Below, piece by piece: positions 22,532 through 32,818 of a stretch of 64,000 bases of DNA. The DNA is taken from positions 5,505,690 to 5,569,689 of the forward strand of contig JAQSEB010000059.1 in NCBI GenBank assembly GCA_030063045.1, in the 5' to 3' direction. Made by a program: the position numbers and the translations under genes. The notes under the pieces were generated by a model. That model searched no databases. It was not told the DNA's origin and was given only the letters and a program-made list of their open reading frames with translations. Every line of letters starts with the position of its first letter. The first letter of the stretch is position 1. This DNA is from Pratylenchus scribneri (taxonomy: Eukaryota; Nematoda; Chromadorea; Rhabditida; Pratylenchidae).

Positions 22532-24670
22532 TCATTCTTTATTATCATTTCGGGCATAAAAACGGCGCAATTCACTGTCAATTTCATGCAAATAGAATGC
22601 ACCGGGAAAAAGTGGACCACAACTTTCATTGGAAGCCGAATATGTTTCTATTAAAAATAAAAAAATATTAATAAATAATAAATGTAAAAACCTCCATTTT
22701 GGATTATTCGTTCACGTGTTTGCAAAATTTTTGTAAATTCCTCAGGTGAATGTTTGATCCTTGAATCCAACCGTTCATAAGCTCGTTGGGCACTTTGTCT
22801 GATGGAAGAATAAATTCTGCTGGTTTTTTCCTCATTAAAATTCAAGTAAAGAGAATATAATGCCGCCACACAGCCACTGCCATAGGAAAAGAGCAAAATG
22901 CGTTGTTGGTCAAGTTCGGTGGAAAATGGAGTGCTTAATTTTATATTTTTAGTATTTAAATATTAAAATTAAAGGTAAAACTAGAGCTTTTGGCACTTTA
23001 TGCTGATTAGGGTTTATAAAGAAGATTTAACCAATCAACTAAAAACGACATTTTTAGCTTAGTGGGTTGATGCTTTTTTTCTAAAATTAGGGCTCGGGTT
23101 CGAACCTTTCCGAGGCAGAAAATTTTTTCAGGCTTAATTGTCACTTTTTATGGATTTTTATATATTCTACTTATATTTCTAGTAAAAAAAATACAATTTT
23201 TGGCGCCTAACGCGCTAGTCTAACCAAATTAAACTTACTTTAGAAAGACATTCATCAGCTGAGCATAAAGACTGGGCGTGTACATATTTCCAATTCGGCG
23301 TCCAAATTCCAAATGTCGAGTCAATTTTTGTTCAGCTGCTTTTGCACTGGCCTCCATTGCTTTGTCCGTAAAACGTTCGCCATCATTTCTGGTTTTGGCC
23401 TTCTCCATTTTCAATATTTGTGCAAGTGATAAATCCTCGAATTTTGATAATTCTTCAAGGTCTGAACTGTCCGGAAGCAATTTATTCTTGTAATCCACAA
23501 AATAAAGCCAAGCAAATGCCTTTTGGGTGAGCCGTGTATATGGTGAATGGAAAAGAACCGCATAAAAATCATTGAGTGAACATTTCGCTAAAAAAAGATA
23601 ATTTATATAATAAATTCTAATTAAAAAACCAACATTTTCCGTGAATTCTGGCCCATTTTTTGCCAAAATTTTCATAGCAATTGTCCAGCGAATGCAAATA
23701 AGTCTCAATACTATAAAAATAAGATTATCACTTTTTAATCAATGAATTAAAATTTACCTATTCGGCCCATCCACTTTTGGATATTCTGTGCTTGCCCCTC
23801 CAAGGGGTTTGTAAAAATCATAAACATTCATTGAATAAAATGAGCGAAGGCCACGTTCAAAAACAATTGGTGAATTTGGAGCTGGAAAATTACATTTTTT
23901 AAATTAAAAATAATTTCATTTTTACCTATTAAGAATGCAATGGCTCCTGCGCCTCCAGTGCATCTTGCTGGTCCTTGTTCATAAATTGCTACATCAACAC
24001 AAACAACAATAGCAAGCTTGCCTTAAAACCAATTATATTTTAATTAAATTAACTAATTTACCTTCAAATTCATAATTTGCATATATCCAATCGACGGCAT
24101 GCAACAATGCTTGTGTTCCCCCAAAACAGGCATTCTTTTCGTCAATTCCCTCGAGATCTCTGTTTCCTGATTCTGCGAACAATTCAACCAGCACTGATTT
24201 GACACTTTTACTCCTGTCGATCAATGTTTCTGTTCCAACGGCCAAAAAACCAATTTTGTTTGGATCCAACTTAAAATTTGAAAATTTAATTTCTATTGAA
24301 TAAGATAAATAACCTCATAATTCTCCAACAATTGGGCGGTGGCACTTAACGCCATTGAACAAACATCCTCATTCTCATAGCAAAAGCACATTTCTAATTG
24401 GCCAAGACCCTTTGTGTATTTATTTTCGGAGACATTATCGAACTGAAAATATAATCAGTAAACAATGTCAAAATTTAAAAATCTTACTCTTTCCAAATCC
24501 TTTTGATCCACATATGACTTTGGGAAATAAAATTCTGCCCCAGCAATTCCGACTGATGTGGGTTTCTCAAATGCATAGAATCCGTTGGATAAAGGCTCAC
24601 AATTCGCAATTTCTGCATGATTTCCATTTTGAAGGCCATTTATTTTACTGTTGATATGAAAGTGATTCAT
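22532..24670 (-). CDS. HMGCS1: Hydroxymethylglutaryl-CoA synthase
   Basis: Condenses acetoacetyl-CoA with acetyl-CoA to HMG-CoA, the entry to the mevalonate pathway. The start is ATG 24668-24670. In order: [31 protein letters not shown] sequence ([18 protein letters not shown], containing the catalytic Glu), [16 protein letters not shown] with the acyl-accepting Cys, [77 protein letters not shown] with the catalytic His, [16 protein letters not shown], and [18 protein letters not shown]. It ends [11 protein letters not shown] at TGA 22532-22534. No targeting leader is visible, so a cytosolic form is likely. A SINE lies in the penultimate intron (22997-23225). All three catalytic residues are present, so the enzyme should be active. 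Confidence 0.93.
22997..23225 (+). mobile_element. tRNA-derived SINE, copy 2
   Basis: Inside an HMG-CoA synthase intron. It matches 9906-10137 in reverse orientation over its whole length. It has the A-box TAGCTTAGTGGG and B-box GGTTCGAACCT. It begins TGCTGATTAGGG and ends GCGCTAGTCTAACC, both shared with copy 1. It is the only copy here not nested in another element. Confidence 0.75.
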
Positions 24671-25733
24671 TTTATTTTACTGTTTATCTAAAAAATTAAA
24701 TAAATGGAGATAAGAAGATAGGATTAAATTTAAAATTAAAGCAAAGTAAAGTGAAACATCCAAAGATTGGATTGAAAATTATAGGAAATGCAGCAATTGT
24801 GCAATGCAGGTGCATTTTAAGAGGAATGATATTGGATCGTGATAGTCGCATTCTTCTATTTTAAACTTTTGTCGAGCTCCTCTCCTTATACATCAGCAGA
24901 GCCTGCCAATGCATTCGATTGCATGAATTTATCCATTCATCATCCTAAACTCATTTACTATACTTAGTTAGAAGATTTAAAACACATCGAATTCCATAAA
25001 AGAGCAGTGATTTTTATTTTTTTCCGTTTTCTTGGTCCCAGATTCCCAACACAGGTTTTCTTCTAATTCAAATGATGGAAAATTGTGTAATTAAAAAATA
25101 TAAAACTTGTTTTGGAAATCTTAAAAAATAATGGGCTGATTTTATATGAAATCTCGGCAGAAAAAATAGGGCAGAGCGAAGAGCGCAAGTAATTACTAAT
25201 TGTGATTGTGACTGATAGATCAATCAAAATAAGAAATGCCGAACCTCGAGATCAATTCCGAGGCGATACCATTAAAAAACTATCAATATAATAAAAACAT
25301 AACCGATATTTGCATTTTCAATTAAACTTCCGGACCGGTTTTCAAATTTTAACTAAACAAACAACCAAACGGATTGGATTGGATGAACGAAATACTATTA
25401 AAATGAGAGAAATAAAGAAAGGTGACAAAATATCCAAAAAATAAAAATAAGCAAAAAAGAATGGTTCAAAAATTGTAACCAGTATCCACTATCGTAGTCT
25501 AAATGACTGCAATAAGAAAAATTGATTGATTTTTTTGATGATGGCTTCCGGACATTTAATTAAGCAAAAATTGCAAAATTTTGATCTATATTTTTTTAAA
25601 AAAATTTCATAAATCACATTATGGTTTGGAATTTGGATGAATGTTAAATTTGTAAGAGCATTTTATACCCGATACGAAGTGTTCATTGTTCAAAATATAA
25701 CAAATTAATAATGAAAAAAGGATGAGAGCATGA

Positions 25734-25773
<40 letters not shown>

Positions 25774-25817
25774 TGTTGGGATCATTGTGTCTTTGGTCAC
25801 CACTAATGGCCATTTTA
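24671..25817. other. Intergenic, AT-rich, no supported gene
   Basis: Between the HMG-CoA synthase 5' end and the phosphate transporter 3' end, both minus strand. Only short open frames are seen, plus the trinucleotide microsatellite at 25740-25774. It presumably holds the HMG-CoA synthase promoter. Confidence 0.5.
25740..25774. repeat. (TAA)n microsatellite
   Basis: About eleven perfect TAA/ATA repeats in a row, about 45 bp beyond the stop of the phosphate transporter, so likely in its 3' UTR. The minus-strand polytyrosine ORF here is only the repeat being translated. Confidence 0.9.
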
Positions 25818-28026
25818 TTATAAAGCAAATGTCTTCAGGATGAACATAACAGCCGCGCTCATTATTCCGGCAATTGGTAATGTGACGAGCCATGACAGCG
25901 AGATGTTACGGAAAACGGTCCAATGTACCACGGGATGTGCCTGAACAAGCCCCACGGCCACAACACTGCCAACTTTGCATTGTGTAGAGCTGATTGGCAG
26001 ACCCAATTTGCTGGCAAATAGTACGGTGATGGCAGCACCGAATTCGATGGCAAAACCGCCTGGGGGTGTTATCCTTGTCAAATTCTCTCCGACTGTATAG
26101 ATCACCTAAAGGAATTATCAATTTATTTGCATTTATTTATTGCAATTTACCCGATGCCCCAGAAGCCAAAGTCCAACACACATTCCTAAAGAAAGGGGAA
26201 TTCAGAATCCGAAAGGGAATAAATGAGGTAGAATACCAGCTGCTCCATAAAGAAGCAAATAGACGGAGGTATGGCCTTTTTGGTCAACATTTCCTTCATC
26301 ATAGATGGCATAAAGTGAGACGAGTGGAGCGATGGCATTACTAAAAATGTAATTAGAATATTAAAATGAATTCCATTCAATTCCATTCACCTAACATCGT
26401 TCCCCCCATGGGCGAATCCGGAGAAGCATGCCGTCAAAACTTGCAAAAATGTGAACAATCTTGAGGCGTAGGGGTCTTCGGGCTTTGAGGAACGAATGAA
26501 GCTGAGCACGGAGGAAGCTGGTCGAATTGTGGCATTCCCTGCTAAAAATATGGACAATAAATTGGATCAAAAAGGGTGAAATGTGCCATTACCGATTGCG
26601 CCATTTTGTTGTTCGCCGCTTATTTCTCCTTCCTTGATTTTTCCCTGAGGCGGTGTTCCTTCTCTACTGCTGCTGTTTTCCTCTTCTTCATTTGTTGCCT
26701 TTTCCCTCAACAATTTGTTGCTTTCTGCCGGTTTTGCATCTCCATTTACGGCATTATTTCCTGTCCCAATTTCCCCATTCTTTGCCAATGTTGTTGGCAC
26801 CCGTCGATAATTGTTTATTCCATTTTTATCCGTTTTCACACTTCTCAATCCTCCATTCTCATTTTGCTGATCACCGGCTGCTGGACCAATTGTGTGCGCT
26901 GGAATTGAAATGAATAATCCATCAAAAATGAATGCAAAAATGCAAACCCAAAATGTAATTTTTCAGACGTCCAACCACAAATAGGCGAGTGATCAATGCA
27001 GCCAAAAGTCCCACACCAATGCTCATACTCAACACCGCCCAAAGAGGCCATTTGTCAAGGCCAAGATCTGCACAAAAAAATGTGGACATTGTCCTCCCCT
27101 TCCCCCTCTCCCCTTTGATATTATTACAATGTGATCCTTCGAAGGTGATCGCAAACACATTCACGGAAATGCAAAGGAAATAGAGGAAAGGAAGTAGCAA
27201 AAGTCCGCATTGAAGGGGACGATTCTATAATAAAATAATATCCATTCCAATTCCATCCAATTATAATTAGTTTAAATTGACCCTGCGCAGGACTGCATGA
27301 TCGATGAAGAGGAAAAGGAGGGCAGAAACGCAACCAGAAAGAATTGGCGAAACAAACCAGGAAGCGACTGATTTAAGGGGAATTATTATTTAATAGGGAT
27401 TGAATTGGAGGGGGACACTCACAAATTTTGGTCACTTTTGACCATCGAATTCCCTCAGTGCCATGCAAAAGAAGGGAATAACTTAAATGAAATATTAAAA
27501 AGGGAAAGAATTATTGTTGGTTTCTGTACCCGATGGTGGCGCCAACAATTGAATGAGTGGTGGAAACGGGCATTTTAAAGAAAGTGGCCAAAAGAAGCCA
27601 AGCACCGCATCCAGTCAAGACGGCAATTTGGCCAAGGGCCAATTCCTTCTCCAGCCCATTGTAGATGGACAAATCGATGACACCTTTGCGCATTGTGTCC
27701 TCAAAATGGGGAAATATTAGCCAATAAAATTGGTAAATTATAAATCCACTCACTGTCACTTGATAGCCAAGAAGGGCGGCGCCCAATGTTTCGAAGATGG
27801 AAGCAAGCAAATATGCTTGTTGCAATGTGAGAACCCTTTATTATGGGGAATTGAATTGGATTTGATTTGGGATTTGGATGGCTAACCGACTGCCCACACT
27901 GGTCCCGAAAGAATTAGCTGTGTCATTGGCGCCAATGGCAAAAGCCAGGACAAAGGCAATGAGAAAACCAATTACAATTGTCCAAAAAATGTCCAATTGG
28001 AATAGGGCCAAATCGGGGACGGCCAT
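25818..28026 (-). CDS. Sodium-dependent phosphate transporter (PiT/SLC20 family)
   Basis: A plasma-membrane Na+/phosphate symporter. The start ATG 28024-28026 opens [20 protein letters not shown] followed directly by membrane helices. Both family signatures are present: [18 protein letters not shown] near the N-terminus, and [20 protein letters not shown] near the C-terminus (split by an intron). Other conserved blocks are [58 protein letters not shown] and [12 protein letters not shown] large hydrophilic central loop (about 26560-26900) is rich in N, E and G ([17 protein letters not shown]), as usual for SLC20 proteins. The stop is TAA 25818-25820. About ten introns are short. The duplicated halves and signatures make the call secure; I cannot assign orthology to a named member. 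Confidence 0.92.
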
Positions 28027-29867
28027 TTTTGGTGTTAACTGTTGATGGCGATGGAAAAATTCAAAAATTGGTGAAGGGAATGGGAGAAGGAATTGGAGGG
28101 GAAATTCTTTTGGAGGTTTTCCTCCTTACTTTCAAATTGATTTGCTGCTTTTGATGATTGTTTCTGAGCTTTTAATGGTTATTTTTGTGTTTGATAATAA
28201 AAATTGGTTTGATGATGCTATGGGCAAAAATGATTATTGGAAAACAAACACCATAAATGGTCATCGATAAGGAGGGAATTGGTGGGACATTATTTTTGGT
28301 CGATGCTCAATGGCCATGAAGACTAGAGAGGAAGACACACTTTTGGACACATTGCCCAAAGTGGTCTTGTGGTTGACCAAAAATAATAGTGAATTATTTG
28401 CCCCGGCGCGCGTGATTCATTCATTCATTGCCTTTTGGCCTTGCAAAGGAATGATCGGCGGAAATCGTCATTTTGTTTCCTTTTTCCCAGTGTAAATGAA
28501 AGGTGGGAGGAAGGAAGGGAAAATTCGACCAATTTCACCATAAAATGGGCCCTTTTCGGTGACAGCCGAAGGAAGGGAATGGGTGGATTTAGGCGGAATA
28601 AATATGTAATAATAATATTGAGGGAATTGACGGATTTGGAACAGAAAAAGAGGAGGGAAAAAGAATTGACTGGGATGGGAAGGTTCGATTCAGTCAGTTA
28701 CACAAAAGTGGTTTGGCTTTCTTTTTATTCTGTCATCCTTCCTTCCGGTAGACAAAGAAGATGGTCTCCTTTCCCAATCCGAATTGATCCAATCGAGAAT
28801 CATCGTTTAGAAATAGTCGGGAATGAGGAAGAAGAAAGCACATATGCCGCCTCGGGAAAAAAAAACACAAAGATCCCCTTGAGGGAAAGGAATAGACTGG
28901 GGGCATTGGAAATGGAATTGAAAGAGGGAATATATTGGAGGCGAAAAGGACGGACGCGCATGTGAAGGGCACAGAGGGAAGAAAAAGGGAACGGAAAGGG
29001 AATAGACCAAACCAACAAATGACTCTTGAAAAGAGGATTTTTGGCTGAATTTATTGAAATGAAATGGAAAGGGGGCTAATAAAAGGTAAATTGAACTTTG
29101 CTTGGCCAATTTATTTACCCTTCCTTTGGCCACAAATCCCCTGAAGGCAGGGAATTAGGCGGGGGAAAGAGGAAGGCGGCTGCCCGGCAGGGTCGACTGG
29201 CATCCGGCGATCATCCTCTAAATCCATTCGACTTTGATTTCGGCTCATTGGCCAGATTATCAATGAAAAATCGGTGGCAATTTGTTTGTTTGTTCCTCTG
29301 GCACATTTTAGGGTGGAAGAAGGGGCGGGGCTGTCCCCTAATGTTTCCTTTCACTTTTTTGGCCATTCTTCAATTCGCCGCCATTCAATTTTTCCCATTT
29401 TCTTTATTCCCAATTTTCCCCAATATTTCGTCTATTTTCCATCCAGCTGGCCCCAATTCCTCTCCCACTTTTTCCTTCATTTCTCCATTGCTTTTGAGTG
29501 AATGAAGGGAGGAATGGCGGCTGGCGCCAAAAGACGGGAAAATATTCTCCTTGTCATGGACAGCAAAGCAGACGAGTCGGTTGGAATGGAATGGGTTGCC
29601 CCGGGTGGCGGGAATTGGCGATGATAGGGCAAAGGAATGGGAGGGAAGCTTTTGAAAAAGGTGAAAAGAGGATGAGTTTTATGCCAGAGGACAAAAATGG
29701 AAATGGCCAAATGTGGGGATAATATTTACAAGAAATGAATGGAGGGAAGGATTTGGCAAAAATGCAAAATGGGAAAATGGAATTTGAAAAGGAGAGGACA
29801 GGGAAAATGAGATGATGGTTTAAAAGGGCAAAAAAGTAGACTTTTTCAATATGTTTTTAAACATAAA
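28027..29867. other. Intergenic, purine-rich, no supported gene
   Basis: This 1.8-kb gap has higher purine content (GGAAGGGAA-type runs), so several open frames appear on both strands (for example 28435-28965 + and 28807-29133 -). None has family motifs, and they overlap on opposite strands. I read it as promoter and spacer sequence for the transporter. Confidence 0.5.
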
Positions 29868-31948
29868 TCATTTGCCATTCAGCAACAAAGGCCCATTGCT
29901 GGTTGTGGCATGCCCATTTCCAACATTATTCTTTTGCCATTTTTCATTATCCTTTTCTTCATCTTCTTCTGCCTGTTCCCAATCATATGGTTCATCCGAA
30001 CGAATGTCATTATTTTGCATCGCCAAATTGATTAAATCACGAATATACTAATTAGGAAATATAATTGGAAATGAATGATTAATTTTACTTGATAATCCGG
30101 CAATGTGCCATATTTGAGTTTGTCCAAATAGGTCATAATTCGGCGAAATTCCAACTAAAATTGATTAAAAAAGAATATCCAGGATTCAGCAACTTACCCT
30201 TGGGCATAAAGTGAATAGTCGCATCTGATTGGATATTTTTTATTACCGTATTTATTGCCCCCTCCCCCATCCTTACCATTCCATCGCTGGTTCGTGCCTC
30301 TTCCTTTTCCCTCCTCACTTTTTCCTTCTCCGATCCATGCAAATTGCCCCAGGGCAATTCGCCTGTCATGAATTCCACCTACAGTACAGTCCGTTGATGA
30401 TTGGCCCTTTTCCCCATTTCTCACCACAACATAAAGCCAACTTTCGAGGTCATCCTTCAGCGATTGTTCCTGTGCCCGATGCGCGGCCAAAGAAGCATAC
30501 CGAAGTGTTCCCCTAATGGAAAATTAATTTGTAAGGAAGGAATGTACACACCTGAATTGTGTATTCGTTCTTGGCTGCTTCATTTCCCCATTTGTGGTTC
30601 GAAATTGTCTGCATAGGCCAAAATCCAACAGAACTATCCTTGTGGGTTTTCCCTTCTCCTCTTGAACAGCAAAATTTGAGGGTTTTACATCGCGATGGAC
30701 AAATCCTAGGGAATGCAATTCTTCAAGGGCACCCAACATTTCAAGGGAAAGCCGAAGGGCAGTTGGGGCCGAGAATCGGGCATGTTCAAATTGTAATCGA
30801 AGTTTGTAGAGATTTTCGCCTAACTAAAAAATGAATTTGGAATTGGATTGGATTGGGTTTGATGGATGACAAACCCGATTCATGATGAGGAATTTGAAAT
30901 GATTCTGAATCATGCCTAAAAGTGGAAATTATTATTCAATTCAAAGCAAAAATAATGCCGATTCCACAATAGACTAATAATGGGCTTGAAAAATAACCAA
31001 ATTAATCATTTATGATCTCTGATTGCAATAAATTTCCGGAAAATGTTCGTTAAAAATGTATTTTTGCTTTCCGGAAAATGTTCGCCAAAATGTGTTTTTG
31101 CTTTCCGGAAAATGTTCGCCAAAATGTGTTTTTGCTTTCCGGAAAATGTTTGCCAAAATGTATTTTTTCTTTCCGGAAAATGTTCGCCAAAATGTGTTTT
31201 TGCTTTCCGGAAAATGTTTGCCAAAATGTATTTTTTCTTTCCGGAAAATGTTCGCCAAAATGTGTTTTCCGGAAAATGTTCGCCAAAATGTATTTTTTCT
31301 TTCCGGAAAATGTTCGCCAAAATGTGTTTTTTCTTTCCGGAAAATGTTCGCCAAAATGTGTTTTATCTTTCCGGAAAATGTTCGCCAAAATGTGTTCCGG
31401 AAAATGTTGTCAGGGTTTTTTTTAGTTATCGTTCCGGATAAAATTGTAAACTTTCTGGAATTAATCTTCTCTCATTAAATAAAAATAAGAATTTATTTTT
31501 TTTTGCACCAGTTGTGGAATCGATAGCCCCATCCAATGTGTGATTAAATTCATTGGCTGGTGTAAATAAAAGGATATTCGAATAAACTTGCCTCGATCCA
31601 AAAGTGTGCAAAAATGACTCAATTTTGCTTTGTTTGCTGCCTTCAAAACCAAATAATCCATACTCAATGCTTTTGTTGAAATATCACAAACTTCGAGCTT
31701 TGCAGCAAAAACCTCTTAAACAAAATTTCATATTAATTTGATCACCAAATTGACTAAAACCGACTTCCATCCCTTTTCCGGAGCACTTCATATACTGCAC
31801 CATATTTCCCCGGGGCAATCTTCTTTCCAACTGCATATGAATCCTTTTGCCCTTTGATGATATTATTACTGTTTGGCAATCGAGAATGGACAAATTCCGC
31901 TGAATGTTCATTGTCTTCAACACCCTCAAAACTGTGATCATCGTCCAT
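29868..31948 (-). CDS. Casein kinase 1 / TTBK-like protein kinase
   Basis: Serine/threonine kinase of the CK1 superfamily group that is expanded in nematodes. The start is ATG 31946-31948 (MDDDHSFEGVEDNEHSAEF). The glycine loop is KKIAPGKYGAVYEV, the lysine FAAKLEV, then ALSMDYLVLKAANKAK and FCTLLDRG. After a long intron it continues MIQNHFKFLIMNRLGENLYK, the catalytic loop LGFVHRDVKPSNFAV, the metal motif LLDFGLCRQFR, then GTLRYASLAAHRAQEQSL, KDDLESWLYVVVEFMTGELP and WGN, ending LLLNGK at TGA 29868-29870. The acidic C-terminal tail (EPYDWEQAEEDEEKDNE) is short. The catalytic residues K, HRD and DFG are all present. The intron at 30916-31591 begins with GC (GCAAGT), not GT, and contains the 34-bp satellite array. 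Confidence 0.88.
31033..31410. repeat. 34-bp satellite array, locus 1 (intronic)
   Basis: About a dozen head-to-tail units of 33-34 bp, each containing the palindrome TTTCCGGAAA followed by ATGTTCGCCAAAATGTG. All are on the plus strand inside the long GC-AG intron of the CK1-like gene. The same unit in inverse orientation forms the array at 49206-49766. The open frames it creates on both strands are by-products. Confidence 0.93.
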
Positions 31949-32818
31949 ATTGGGATTTGGTGGAGGAGGAAAGTGAATTTGCTTTTTTTGCTAATAAAAT
32001 ACATAAAAATATGAATGAAAATGGTCCACCGTCTGTCGGAGGATTTTGTACAAAACAAAGTGGTCGAAATGAATGCGAAAGGGGGAAATGGGATATGGAA
32101 GGAGGGACAAAGGGCCGAATGGACTTGCGCAGCAAAATGAATTAGGGGGAGAGGATGAGTTAAGTATGGATTGGGACACTTTTTGTTTGCCAACTACTTT
32201 TCGTGTCAGCGAAGGGATTGAGGGTGCATTCTGCATTCCTCCATTTAATTCACTTTTTGATCGGCGCCTCAATTAATTCAATGCCAATTTGATTGAAAAA
32301 ACACACAACAAATAAATGCAAAGAGTCGACTGGCCCCAAATCGATCGGATCGGCCATAAGAAGGGGATTGAAAGAGGAAAGGAGATGAAGCAAAAGCAAA
32401 AAAGCCGACCACCGATTTGTGCTTGGTCATGAGGAAAAAGGGATAAGAAAAGGGGCAGAGGGTAGATTTTTTCTTCATTTTCGAGTCCACCCAAGAACCG
32501 GGATCAAGGGAATGGGGGAAAAGAGATAATCCTTATTGCCAGAGGGCTGTGAATTGAATGGATGGGAATGGAAATGAGAAAACATTGGATGGAATCAATT
32601 TTGCTGGAGGGAACAAATGTTCTTCTTGAACAAAATCCAACAGAAAAATTTTAATTTCAACAATTAAAAATGAAAAATGGATTAAATTGTGGAATTTGTT
32701 GGAAGAAATAATAATTATTTATTTGCCAATACAACAAAAATAATTAAAATAAAACAATCCATTTTGGAATAAAGCAGAATTAATCTCATCAATTTTCATT
32801 CCATTTTAATTCATTCAT
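31949..32818. other. Intergenic, no supported gene
   Basis: Between the CK1-like 5' end and the SerRS 3' end, both minus strand. Overlapping open frames in 31990-32494 lack motifs. Nothing else recognised. Confidence 0.5.

Noticed and set aside
25740..25828. Polytyrosine/polyleucine ORF
   Set aside because: Translation of a TAA microsatellite.
28435..28965. 176-codon plus-strand ORF
   Set aside because: Purine-rich DNA lowers stop frequency; no motifs, overlapping minus-strand frames of similar size.
31006..31478. ORFs on both strands with HFGEHFPERKNT or KCSPKCVFAFRKMF repeats
   Set aside because: Translated satellite units inside an intron of the CK1-like gene; open in several frames on both strands.
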